The notes beneath the pieces are model-generated. The model did not search any database. It saw nothing but the letters and a program-made list of their open reading frames with translations, and was not told the DNA's origin. DNA of 64,000 bases from the NCBI RefSeq assembly GCF_947507565.1, contig NC_089175.1, forward strand, positions 124,001 to 188,000. The letters are read 5' to 3'. The DNA comes from Oscarella lobularis (Eukaryota > Porifera > Homoscleromorpha > Homosclerophorida > Oscarellidae). Made by a program: the position numbers and the translations under genes. This document shows positions 1-13,429 of this stretch, one piece after another (positions within the stretch are counted from its first letter, which is position 1; the number at the start of each line of letters is the position of its first letter).

Positions 1-169
1 CGTCACATGTCAACAGCACGGGGTGGGGAAAAAATCATAAATCTTTTTCGTACAGGTTTTCCGGTTATTTAATTCGAAAACAACTAGCATCGGGTGGCAA
101 AGTCATAACAGTAGGATAAGTATACACTATTAATAATGTATGTCTCCTCACAAATTGGGTGGCTTATAG

Positions 170-4456
<4,287 letters not shown>

Positions 4457-5379
4457 GTGCATGCGTTTTGTTGACTTTTGTTTGCTGATGTTTCCGCGTT
4501 TCTCAAGTAAGTTATCTGTTCTCTTTAGCATCTTCAAGGCTATGGTGTTCTGTTTAGCTAATCAATCTATTCAAATAATAAATCTTGCACTTTCAAAGCA
4601 ATACATAGAATTCCCCGCCGCGCTAATCGACAAAATAGATGTATCGTTTATCATTCGGGACACTAGAAGCTCAAGTGGGAGAACACGTCGGCGAAAGGGC
4701 ACGAGCTGGAGTGTATCGAGAAGCGCTTTTGGATGCTCGTAAAACCGGTGACCCCAAAGTGCTCGTCCCGGCCGCTCGGAGCTCCAAATTTGGAGCGCCT
4801 AGCTGTTTTTGCCCTAGATACGCGCAATCTGCTGCAGCGACGCAACGCTTATCTATAACGCGCTCTTCGTCACTTCGTGGCTGAGCCGTAGCGCATGGCT
4901 TTGGTGGCGAAATTGAGTTACTTTGCAGCCGATTTCCCGACTGTGCTCTTTCGATGAACGTAAGCAATGCAACTGAATCTTCGAGGAGAAAAATCGTCGA
5001 AAAGAATGTCGGAAGCGGAGAACAATTCGTAGGGACCCCGGCATGAAGACAGTACAGCTAGGCAAGGAAAAGGACGAGCAAGAAGAGACGTTGCTGCGTG
5101 CCATTACCGCTCAAAAACGACGTAGAGCGAGGAGGATTTCGGCTAAGCCTTGCAGCGCAGCAGTTCAATTTCTTTTACGACAATTCATGTGAGCATTCGT
5201 TTATTTATTTATTTATTTAGAAATAAAAGTACAAAAAAAGAGTCGCACATACATGCATCGTCCCATCTTCGATTTCTCGTTCTCTTATCTTCGCTTTTCT
5301 TCAGCTCCTCTCGCCACGTTTCTACAGCACCTGAAAAAAAAACAAGGTTAGTCACTGTCAATTAATCCGTATACGTACC
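4457..5379. other. Intergenic stretch, no confident gene
   Basis: Downstream of the ABCB stop. Short plus-strand open frames occur (an 81-codon frame at 4639-4884; a 49-residue Lys/Arg/Glu-rich frame at 5043-5192), but none joins to a recognisable family or has convincing splice partners. 5193-5379 is AT-rich with ATTT repeats. A decayed gene or an unannotated UTR is possible. Confidence 0.3.
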
Positions 5380-6020
5380 TTTTGGTTGCGTCCGTATTCG
5401 CGTTACCCAGGCTACACCGCGGGGAGGTTCGGACGCGTCGTAGCCCAGGGAAGTCTTCGCAAAGCGATGACCCCCTTCCAAAAAGTGTGGGCGAGTTGCG
5501 CGTCATCGGCCATCCCAATCAGTACCCACCTGGATGAGAGTCGGCCCCATATACCGAGTCCCCCGGTGCGGTGGTACCAAACCCTTCGGTATGTCTTCCT
5601 GAGAAGAACCGGGGCTTGTGAGATGGAGAACGGCCGACCACTGTTTGTAGAGGCCGACAAGAAAGACAGTGCAATGCCCGAAATGCCTTCACCTGAGCCG
5701 GATCATCCTCCGTCTAATCGCGCCGTCGGGTGAGAAAAGTGCCGGCAACCAGACCGTATTGAACACCCCCTCCAAGCCGTAACCACTCAGCCTAGCGCGG
5801 TTCGTGCTTGTTGGCGCAATAAGACTTTGGCGATCGTTCTGCTCAGTGCGCGCACCAAGGCCGAAGCCCCCCTTCGCCCTGCTTACAGGCTCCGGCACGG
5901 ATTATCCGTGGGCCACGCTGATCCGACACCCAGACTTGCCTTTTGCCTTCCCCCGAGCCGGTCCGTTCAAGAACGAGACGTAGCGAACCACGCCGCATCC
6001 ACCCTCAGCCGCAACTGAGG
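5380..6020. other. GC-rich unidentified tract
   Basis: About 640 bp clearly richer in G+C than the AT-rich flanks and lacking the TTAATTAA runs seen elsewhere. It is open for 115 codons on plus (5386-5733) and 82 on minus (5412-5660), but neither product is recognised and neither shows clear splice sites. The composition change suggests an inserted sequence such as a degraded retroelement or a structural-RNA-derived tract; nothing in it identifies which. Confidence 0.3.
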
Positions 6021-6029
6021 GAAAATCGG

Positions 6030-6199
6030 TGTGCTCTTCGCTTTTGAATCGTGTAGCTCCGCCCAGGGCTCTCATTGGTCCGTGGAGGTCACGTTGGGTT
6101 CACCTAGCGCTCTGATTGGTTTCACCGTCCAATAGGTGCGAATTCGTGACTAACGATTCCTTTAGATGATGCAAGATTTCGCGCCTGCATCGAAACAAG
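6030..6199 (+). promoter_or_regulatory. Promoter-like CCAAT-box cluster
   Basis: Three CCAAT boxes lie within 60 bp (ATTGG at 6074-6078 and 6115-6119, CCAAT at 6129-6133), just upstream of an ATG in a CAAGATGGCG context at 6200. This is the arrangement of a housekeeping-type promoter. No TATA box is obvious. Direction is inferred from the downstream ATG and splice donors. Confidence 0.35.
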
Positions 6200-6790
6200 A
6201 TGGCGAAAAAACGTGGTCGGACTGAACGAAAACCCTTTTAGGTAAGCCTTTTCGTTTCTTTCTTTGTTTCGCCGCTTATTTTCGCGCGCTTACAGACCGC
6301 TAGCGCGCTTTTCTTTTACGCGAACGCCCGTCTTCGTCTCTATCTGTCTCTATCGTCGTCGAAATCCTTTTGACGGCGATTTTATCCGGCGCTTGCGTTC
6401 GCGTACACTTTGGTTGCACGAAAAGCGAAAGGTAAAGAGAGTTTCGTGCGCTCGGGAAGCTCTGGCGCTCCACGAATCTTCGCGACTTTTTCTCTGCAGA
6501 TCTAGCCCTCCCAGAAGCGCGCACGAACTAAGAGTACGTCCACGACGATGAGATGGAAAGCTAAAGGTAAGAAAAAGAACGATCGCGGTCTAAGAAAACT
6601 CTAGGGGCCCCTCTTGAGGAATTGCGCCACGTGACGAGACATTCATTGTCCTTCGCTCGTTCGAACGACAGGCTTTCACTCGTTTCATCACTTCTCGTGT
6701 GAGGAAACCCACTGGGAATTGGATTAGCCACGTGAGAATGAGTTACCAATGAAATCTTCACGAAACTTCTATCTTGTTCTGTGCAGATTC
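6200..6790 (+). other. Putative spliced transcript of unknown coding status
   Basis: After the CCAAT cluster there is a run of well-formed splice signals on the plus strand: donor after 6240 (TTTTAG|GTAAGC), acceptor near 6295, donor near 6430, acceptor near 6500, donor near 6567, acceptor near 6785. The ATG at 6200 opens only 13 codons before TAG, and no combination of the segments gives a long protein that I recognise. It could be a non-coding host transcript or a gene with an unusual small ORF. No box C/D or H/ACA RNA could be convincingly drawn in the introns. Confidence 0.25.
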
Positions 6791-7570
6791 ATCTCTTCAT
6801 ACTGAGGTATATAGCGGCAGCAAACGGAGATCATCGCTTTAGCAAATGTTTTCGATTCGGTGCTACCATGGTGACGACGGCAATAAAGGCTACAAAACCG
6901 GATTGGGACGGAGAGGGGAATTGCAACGAACCAATCATCTGGGAAGGATTTTGTGTCATTGGCCAACTAACAGCTAACAGGAGCATCCATGTGTGAGATG
7001 AATGACCTCATAGAAAAAATGTGAGCGGTGTTTCAGTTCATTTGCAGATGATTCTCTTTGGGCCACCACCACTTACTTGCTACATTGCTGGACGATTCTG
7101 CGTGACAAAACACCTAGATCTTCTCATAAACTTAATCGACGTTTTTCTTTCTCTCTAACGGAATTGACTTGGATGCTCTCTCGTACTCACGTCTAAAAAG
7201 CGATTGCGCAGAACGTGGCCTCCCAAAGGTTAATATTATCTCTTTTTTAAAATGTATAAATCGTATTAATAATTATCTATTCGTCAAGGGATCCCGCATC
7301 AAATTCCTTGATGTCATAGTGAAGCCTTGATCAAAGAGAAGCATCTCCTCTTGTGTGAACAAGTTCTCTCTGTTTTCAAGAAGGTAAATGCCTTTGATTT
7401 TTTACGCAATGTTTAGTTGTGTAATCCCAGCAGATGAATCTATCTCCGGACCTGTCACTAAGCCGCACTTCAGCCGGGATGATGGAGATGAAGAGAGAAT
7501 AGACTATAGAGTAGTCTTTTTTATAGCTTTTATATATCTTAGTAGGCGCATAATACACTCGCGCGCGGGG
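6791..7570. other. No recognisable gene
   Basis: Several 60-80 codon frames exist on both strands (for example 6781-6996 plus and 7376-7558 minus), but they lack family resemblance and splice context. The stretch could be introns or UTR of the putative transcript starting near 6200. Confidence 0.3.
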
Positions 7571-7605
7571 CTTTGTAACGCACGGTCCGTTGCCGTGCGT
7601 TCAAA
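7571..7605. repeat. Inverted repeat / potential hairpin
   Basis: CTTTGTAACGCACGG is followed by a 7-base loop and CCGTGCGTTCAAAG, giving 14-bp arms with one bulged T. It sits downstream of a GCGCGCGGGG run and upstream of a TAGG-type short repeat (about 7650-7690). It could be a transcript hairpin or the tip of a foldback element. Confidence 0.5.
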
Positions 7606-8736
7606 GTTTTCTTCGCAGACGATTATACGCGCGTTAGTTTGACGTAGTGAGGTAGAATAGTTAGGTAGGTAGGTAGGGTAGGTTAGGCTAGATAGGGCGA
7701 AAAATGAGAGGGTAAAGACTTTTTATTTTGAATAAAAATATGAAAAAAATTGCACAGGGTTCCCCCTCATGTTCGGGCAGTTTTTGATGACGGGGTCATG
7801 CTCAGGACCCCGGAGGAGCAGTTTTATGACGTCATGCTCAGGACGCTCTCCCTAAAGAAAAATAATGTGAAACTGAAAAAGAGAAGAAGTCCACCATACC
7901 ACATTCTTCAGTGCTTGTTGCTTTGCCGTCTCTACCGCATGTATGCCTGATGCTGTACATAAAAAATCAATAGGCAAACAGGCATATTCTCATTTTAGGC
8001 GTCATTCTCCTAGGGAGACTACCAATGAACATAGTAGTCTCATTTGGAGATACACGCCGTGTAAATTGGGCAGTTTTCCTTCTCGGGGCCGCACAACCGC
8101 TTCAGCAGTTGATATAAGCCTACCCAGGAGACGAGACCAGTTTAGACGCTATGGCCTCATGATCCAGGAGGCATACAAGCAGTTTAGGAGACTGCATCTA
8201 TAGAATCACAAGATGCAAATCCCCGCGGTCCGGCAGATGGACCGACCCGTCATGCCGAGGACGTTGGGACCGCGGTCTACCTCCCAATCAAGAGAACGCT
8301 TCTCTAAACTCCTGACGATAAGCAGACTTCATTGCAGTAGCAAGAGGCGACTCTCTATTCGTTGCCTAAGACAGAAAAGTACTAGAGTAATTACCTCAAC
8401 AATGATATTGACTAGGTCTGATTTTTAGCTCCATCTCGCAGTAGACTTTGACGCCGTCACCCAGCTTTGCTAACGGAATATCGATGCAATTTGGATAGCT
8501 TTTTAATTTTTGGTTGGTAACTCCAAGTGACCTTTGCCTCTGATTCAAACTCAAATGAACACTTTATGAAGATGCTGTCAAGCAAGTTGAATATGAACCC
8601 CCCTACAACAGAAGTCAGAGAGGTACATGTATGGGGATATGATATTAGGGCTAAGGGTAGCATGCGATAAATTCAAGTTGATCAACGGCGAGGGTGTTTA
8701 TTTTCGCGGGCTTTTCGCGCAGTGTATAGACTTACC
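7606..8736. other. Non-genic stretch with small repeats
   Basis: This holds a TAGG-type simple repeat (7650-7690), a doubled GTCATGCTCAGGAC motif (7796-7842), and an inverted repeat with CCGCGGTCC at 8223-8231 and GGACCGCGG at 8267-8275. On the minus strand near 8420-8612 a frame contains Cys, WSYQ and, after a frame change, a D-G-V-K-V-Y-C stretch, reminiscent of an Ig-like domain, but it is broken. No gene can be supported. Confidence 0.3.
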
Positions 8737-8997
8737 TTTTGCATTTTTTTCATTTCATTCCCCTTCTCGCGTTCCTTCCTCTCTTCACGGAGTTTCGCCA
8801 TCTTTTTCAGGCGTCTCTTCATCTTTTTTCTTGCGTTCTATCTCGCGGCTTTTCATAATCTTTCTCGCTCTCTTTCTCTTCGCTATCTTCATCTTCTTCA
8901 TCTTGCCCGCTACTTGTGTGGAAACGTCGTTCGGCGGCGCTTCTCCTTTCGTCTCGCTGGGTACGACTTTCTGGCGCTTAGCGGGTACGGCAAACAA
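8737..8997 (-). pseudogene. Lysine/glutamate-rich exon remnant, frame-disrupted
   Basis: On the minus strand a Lys/Arg/Glu-rich frame (70 codons, 8785-8997) ends at a stop. A second frame then continues equally charged sequence to 8737, where a good donor follows (AAAAG|GTAAG). A third frame across the same region is acidic (DEEDED). Switching between charged frames suggests either a decayed first exon or simple purine-rich sequence. No homologue is recognised. Confidence 0.25.
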
Positions 8998-9184
8998 AGC
9001 GCTAACCCTTCAGAAGATAACTCGGATCACACACTAGTACAGTATCTTCGTCAGAATCCTTTTCCCTTCGCTTCAACGTGAAAAGCCATCCGACAGTGGT
9101 CACGTGCGCTAGCAGTAGACCACGTGCGAACACTCGCGCGAAAACTACTGTACAGGTATGTGTTGTTTATTCGTTTCTGCCTCA

Positions 9185-10953
9185 TTATGTAGCAAGTGGA
9201 AGAAAAAATCGAACCTTGCCTTCACAACGAGACAGCTCCACGTCCTTTCCATCAAAATGTTCACCATCAATAGCAAACCAAGAGTACTGAAAAACAAATA
9301 CAATAAGCGAAGATCCACAGCGGCAGCGCACCATACATTCTTATCTGCATTGATTTTGAAAGAAACTTTCGCTACAGATTGTTCTCTTTTAGAGAAGATT
9401 GCTAGAGAACTTGATTAGGTTAATTAATTAATTAACAAAAACGTAACCAACCTGATTCAGTCCACCCTTGTGCTTTCATCAGCCTAAGAAAAAACAATAA
9501 ATCAAAAAAATAATTAATTAATAAGCCCACCAGTCCATAATAAGACGAAATTTGTTTGAATGCTCATCTTTCCAGACAATCATCAAAATGCTTGATGGGC
9601 TGAGCAAAGAAGTCATAGATAATTAATTTTAATTAATTATTCTGTACCATAGTTTGGAATCAAGATGAACTGAGAGTCCACAGTCGACTTTATCGATCGT
9701 TGAAGCGCCAGCTGATTCAAACTTGAGAGCAGCAGAAGATACCTGTGATTAATCAATCAATTGAAATTAATTAACCACTATAGTTAGTAGATACTCACTG
9801 GCAAATTAGAGCGAATCGTTGCCCAAAGCAGACCCGCTTTTCCCATCCACCAAAGTCTAAAAATATATAAAATTAATCTAATTACAATACGTTGCAAAGC
9901 ACACCTCTTGGCTGTCTCTCTGATAACGCGAAGTCGACCCCACTCAAACGATGAAAAGGCATAAACACAATCGCCTGATGAAGACTAATAAAAAAATATC
10001 CTTTAGTTCCAAGTCGTTCTTTGACGTGTACTCACTTCAATTTTCATCAAATCAACGGGAGTAGCGTGTCCTCGCACCACAGCCAAAGAAGCCTCACACA
10101 ACAGCCTGATCACAATTATTTATTGAAATTTAGTTTATCCGAGACAGAGAAGCCAACAAACCTCACTGAATTCTTCGTTGAAAATCCCAATTTTGGCATA
10201 ATAGGACACGCGTCTTTCACTAGAGGAACAAAGCCAATAGGAATCTAAAAATTAAATAAGATTTTTAGATTAATTAATTAATTAATTAATTGGCTTAATT
10301 AATTAATTGGCACGTGACTCACTTGTCTGTTTTGTTTCACCATGTGATTTACAGCCTTCGATAGATCCCCTTCACTTCCGGCTACGACTACGCCGTCGCT
10401 GTCGACGGGAATGTAATGACAGAGAAATTTCACTTCATCTTTGCTCTTCACCTAAAATCAGCAAAAATTAAAAAAATTCACGAAAGAAAAATTGTACATA
10501 CTTCCACTACGTTCACATCGATTCCGCCGAGCGAAAGTATGGGATGGACATCTCTTTCGTACTTTCGTCTACCTCTATGAGCAGATTTTGCCTTGCTGTT
10601 GCGAAATCTGCAGCTTCTCTTACCCTTTTATGCGCGTGTTCAAAAAGACGGTCAACTTTCGCATGCGCGCGTTAGGCGACGATATGTGCGCGTTTCCGAG
10701 CAGCTAAACTCGCTCGATTGCAGCCGTTGCATGTGTGCACGCTATAGCTACCTCTGCTTTTCGAGACGCTTCCCTTCTCGTAAGATTTTCGCTATGTTAT
10801 AGCAGGTTTTCCCCTCAATAGCTCTTTTTCGAGGATCCGTGCTTACCGAAACTTTTTGACTCCAAACTGAATCGACCAACAGCTTAGAACTGTGCTGAAA
10901 AGCGTTAGTTTCCACCGCTTTCGTAGTACGCGCAGTCGATTCGAGATTTCCAT
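9185..10953 (-). CDS. AGK: Acylglycerol kinase homologue with degenerate kinase signature
   Basis: Fourteen exons join in frame to 360 codons plus stop: 10847-10953, 10752-10791, 10624-10703, 10502-10574, 10323-10451, 10162-10244, 10036-10105, 9905-9984, 9799-9856, 9648-9742, 9531-9599, 9452-9483, 9337-9401, 9185-9286. It resembles mitochondrial AGK along its length: the N-terminus MEISNRLRVLRKRWK with a short hydrophobic segment, the LTVFLNT strand, GGIDVNVV, the IPIGFVPL stretch, ATPVDLMKIE, and the final beta segment SWFAIDGEHF. AGK makes lysophosphatidic and phosphatidic acid in mitochondria and, in vertebrates, is also a TIM22 import-complex subunit. Here the diacylglycerol-kinase signature GGDGT reads GSEGD, and the conserved Gly after IPL is Val. 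Length is slightly below the 422 aa of the human protein. Catalysis may be lost; the scaffold role could remain. It starts 164 bp from the divergent FZ-like gene. Confidence 0.9.
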
Positions 10954-11117
10954 AGCGCACGCTAAAAAAATTAATTAATTCAAATTGTGTAGGTACAGGT
11001 ACTTAGGTACAGTAGTTGCACGACACCGTGACAAAGTACATGCAAAAAGCTAAAGACCGAGTCCCGTATTATTCGCCTTTGAACTTTGCACCGGATACAC
11101 GTACCTGTGCTCGATCG
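10954..11117. promoter_or_regulatory. Divergent AGK / FZ-like gene intergenic region
   Basis: Only 164 bp separate the AGK start (minus) from the ATG of FZ-like copy 1 (plus), so the two probably share a bidirectional promoter. It contains a TTAATTAATT run and the line GTCCCGTATTATTCGCC..., which recurs upstream of most array copies. Parts of this region were duplicated along with each array gene. Confidence 0.45.
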
Positions 11118-12204
11118 ATGTACGTTTTCGCTGCGATCGTTTCGGCGCTCTTCTACATGCCCGCAAGCGCGGTCATTCGCTATCAACCAGTAGGAGGCGT
11201 TCCCTACTCAGTCAGTTCTCTGACTGACTGCCGGAGGCCGACTGGGATGACTCAGTGCACGTTTCCCGCCGATTTTACGGTGCCCGTTGTTATAGCAGAC
11301 CGCCTCAAGATAGTCGACTACGACATCGGAATCTACGCCAACCTACTGAAGGCCAGCGGCTCGATGCAGTGTTTCGAGGCCGTGACCAACGTCTTGTGCG
11401 ATTTGCTAGTCCAGCCGAAATGCCTGGGAAACGGCATGGTTGCATACGAGCCCGGATTTCCCCAGGTAGTACTACACTACATGTATAAACCCGGCCCCAC
11501 GATAATTTCTCTTTTCCTAAGCGTTGCAACGCTGCGTTGGCCAAGTGCACTAATCCGGCGTTGACAGCGTTGAAATCGCAGTTGCGCACTAACTTTTGTG
11601 ACAAGCCGTCGTTCGACGTCGCGGGAAACTATTCCATGACGAAATGCGTCACGCCCAACATCGATGAGTGCATCAACACGGCTACGTCGCCGGAATGGAT
11701 CGCTTATTACGCCGAAAAGACGCTCGCGAGCAACTTTACCGACACGCTTCTCAAAGCGGGATACACGTCGAACTGCGCGGCTCTTTACGCGAGGTACGGC
11801 TGCACGCTCAGCACGTGCGGAAGCAATAGTCAGTTGCTTACGACGGTGAGACGACAGGATTGCGAGGCCATCATCCAATGGTAGGCAGACATAGTGCACC
11901 TATTAGAATCAATCATTTTTTTTATAGCGCACCTGCGCTTGTAAAGCCTACTCTTCAGCAAACCTTGGCTTGTAATGACTTTCCAACCGCCACAGCTCCT
12001 ACAATGACACCGTCCCAAAAAAACCCGACTGACGATGCAACGAAGTCTTCTACTTCGACGCAAGGAGCTTCGACGCAAGGATCTTCGACGCGAGGATCTT
12101 CGACCATTGCTTCTCCGACGTCTGCTGCTTGCTCGGTTGCCATGGCAATGGGAAATCTAGCGTGGTCTCTTCTGATTTTTCTTTTTGCTTTCGGTAGTGC
12201 TTGA
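11118..12204 (+). CDS. Double FZ-CRD-like, GPI-tailed surface protein, copy 1
   Basis: Three exons (11118-11465, 11522-11880, 11928-12204) give 327 aa. A signal peptide (MYVFAAIVSALFYMPASA) is followed by two cysteine modules. Module 1 spans exon 1 and the start of exon 2; module 2 spans the rest of exon 2 into exon 3. Both show C-x8-C-x4/7-C, then C-x6-C-x14/16-C. In module 2 the last Cys is followed by NDFP. This spacing matches the second half of a Frizzled cysteine-rich domain, so a Wnt- or lipid-binding fold is inferred. A Ser/Thr stalk containing three ST(Q/R)GSS-like repeats and a hydrophobic C-terminal tail without basic residues suggest GPI anchoring. N-glycosylation sites NYS and NFT are present. 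The start is chosen at MYVF because only that ATG is shared by all copies. Not a family I can name. Confidence 0.85.
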
Positions 12205-12299
12205 TGTGGAGAGAGCTTAGATTTTTCGTGTTTTTTGTTTTCTTGCTGATTTGTTGTTCTGTTTTTCTTTTGATAAAGCACTGGGGTCTCAAAAAACGT

Positions 12300-12988
12300 T
12301 CTAGAATCACTTCACCTACCTGATGCATTAGATCTGTTCCAGCTTCGTTTTTGCTTCTGCAAATATTTCCAAATCCCAAATAGTACACGTGTCTTTCACT
12401 AGAGGAACAAAGCCAAGAGGAGTCTAAAAAATTCACATAATCAAATAAGATTTTCTAATTGACACGTGACTCACTTGTCTGTTTTGTTTTCACCATGTGA
12501 TTTACAGCCTTTGATATCTAGATCCTCTTCGCTTCCGGAATGTAGTTCTTGACCTAAAATCGGCAAAAATAAAAGATTTTCACCAACGAAAAATTGTACA
12601 TACTTCCACTACGTTCACATCGATTCCGCCGAACGAAAGTACGTGCACATATTGTCCTAAAAAGGGTAAGTCAAAGATAGAAGGCTGCAAGTTAGCGATA
12701 TTTACCTAGAGGAAGTCCATTCCATACGTTTTCAAGCAGCTAAACTCGCTTGACTACAGCTTTTGCATGTGTGAACGCGATACATAGATACCTCTGCTTT
12801 CCGAGACGCTTCCCTTCTCGTAAGATTTATACGCTACGTTAGCGCGGATCATGTTTCCCCGTTATTTCGGGGGTGTCTGTGCTTACCGAAACTAACCAAC
12901 TAAGTAACAGCTTAGAACTGTGCTAAAAGGCGTTAGGTTCCACCGCTTTCGTAGCACGAGCAATCGATTCGATTTCCATAGCGCACGC
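12300..12988 (-). pseudogene. NCDN exon 20 scrap plus AGK exons 6-1 scrap (array scar 1)
   Basis: About 12302-12371 resembles the last NCDN exon with the stop region deleted. It runs directly into AGK exon 6 (to 12423), parts of exon 5 (about 12475-12556) and exon 4 (about 12605-12640), then exon 2 (about 12791-12830) and exon 1 (about 12886-12979). Exon 3 is missing and the frames are broken, so no AGK protein can be made. Same strand as the parent genes. Confidence 0.75.
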
Positions 12989-13220
12989 TAGTCTGGGGAC
13001 CAGACCTCTCCGCGGGGAACAGCTAAAGGCCATTGTGCCACTGGCTTTAGATCAGGACGTCTTTGTTTGTCTTTGTCTGATCGGTAATTTAATATAGACT
13101 AACTCAATGAATTCAAGCGCGCTGATTGGGCCGCACTGTACAGTGCGGCGGTACAGACTGAGTGTGCGCAGGTGACCAGACCCTCTCCTCCCCGAGCGAA
13201 GAGGTCTGGCCCCCAGACTA
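12989..13220. mobile_element. 232-bp MITE with 9-bp target-site duplication
   Basis: The element begins TAGTCTGGGG and ends CCCCAGACTA. The inverted ends extend imperfectly for about 30 bp (CCAGACCTCT is shared). It is flanked on both sides by AGCGCACGC (12980-12988 and 13221-13229), a 9-bp target-site duplication. Paralogous array segments (for example near 24543) carry AGCGCACGCTGGGG without the insert, giving an empty site. Inside lies a perfect 18-bp palindrome, CCGCACTGTACAGTGCGG (13131-13148). It has no coding capacity. A 9-bp duplication is typical of Mutator-like elements, but superfamily is not certain. Confidence 0.85.
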
Positions 13221-13331
13221 AGCGCACGCTGGGGTCGCCGCGCGGGCCGTTTGCTTGGTATTACGACGCCCCGATGACGTAGATTTTCACGAAATAGGAA
13301 GGACAATTATTTAAAACGACAATTATTGCTT

Positions 13332-13376
13332 TCATCTAATTAATTAATTAATTAATTAATTAATTAATTAATTAAA
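13332..13376. repeat. TTAA-type microsatellite
   Basis: An uninterrupted run of ATTA units lies just upstream of FZ-like copy 2. Similar shorter runs precede copies 7, 8 and 9 (about 24658-24684, 28005-28018, 31347-31360) and fill many introns in the window. Confidence 0.8.
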
Positions 13377-13429
13377 GCTACAGACTGAGTCCCGGATTAC
13401 TCACCTGTACTCGACCGCGGATATCATTG

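Noticed and set aside
11477-11899. 140-codon minus frame, and similar frames antisense to each FZ-like exon 2 (for example 17736-18254)
   Set aside because: Mirror of the coding strand; recurs in each copy only because the gene does, and has no start or splice logic of its own.
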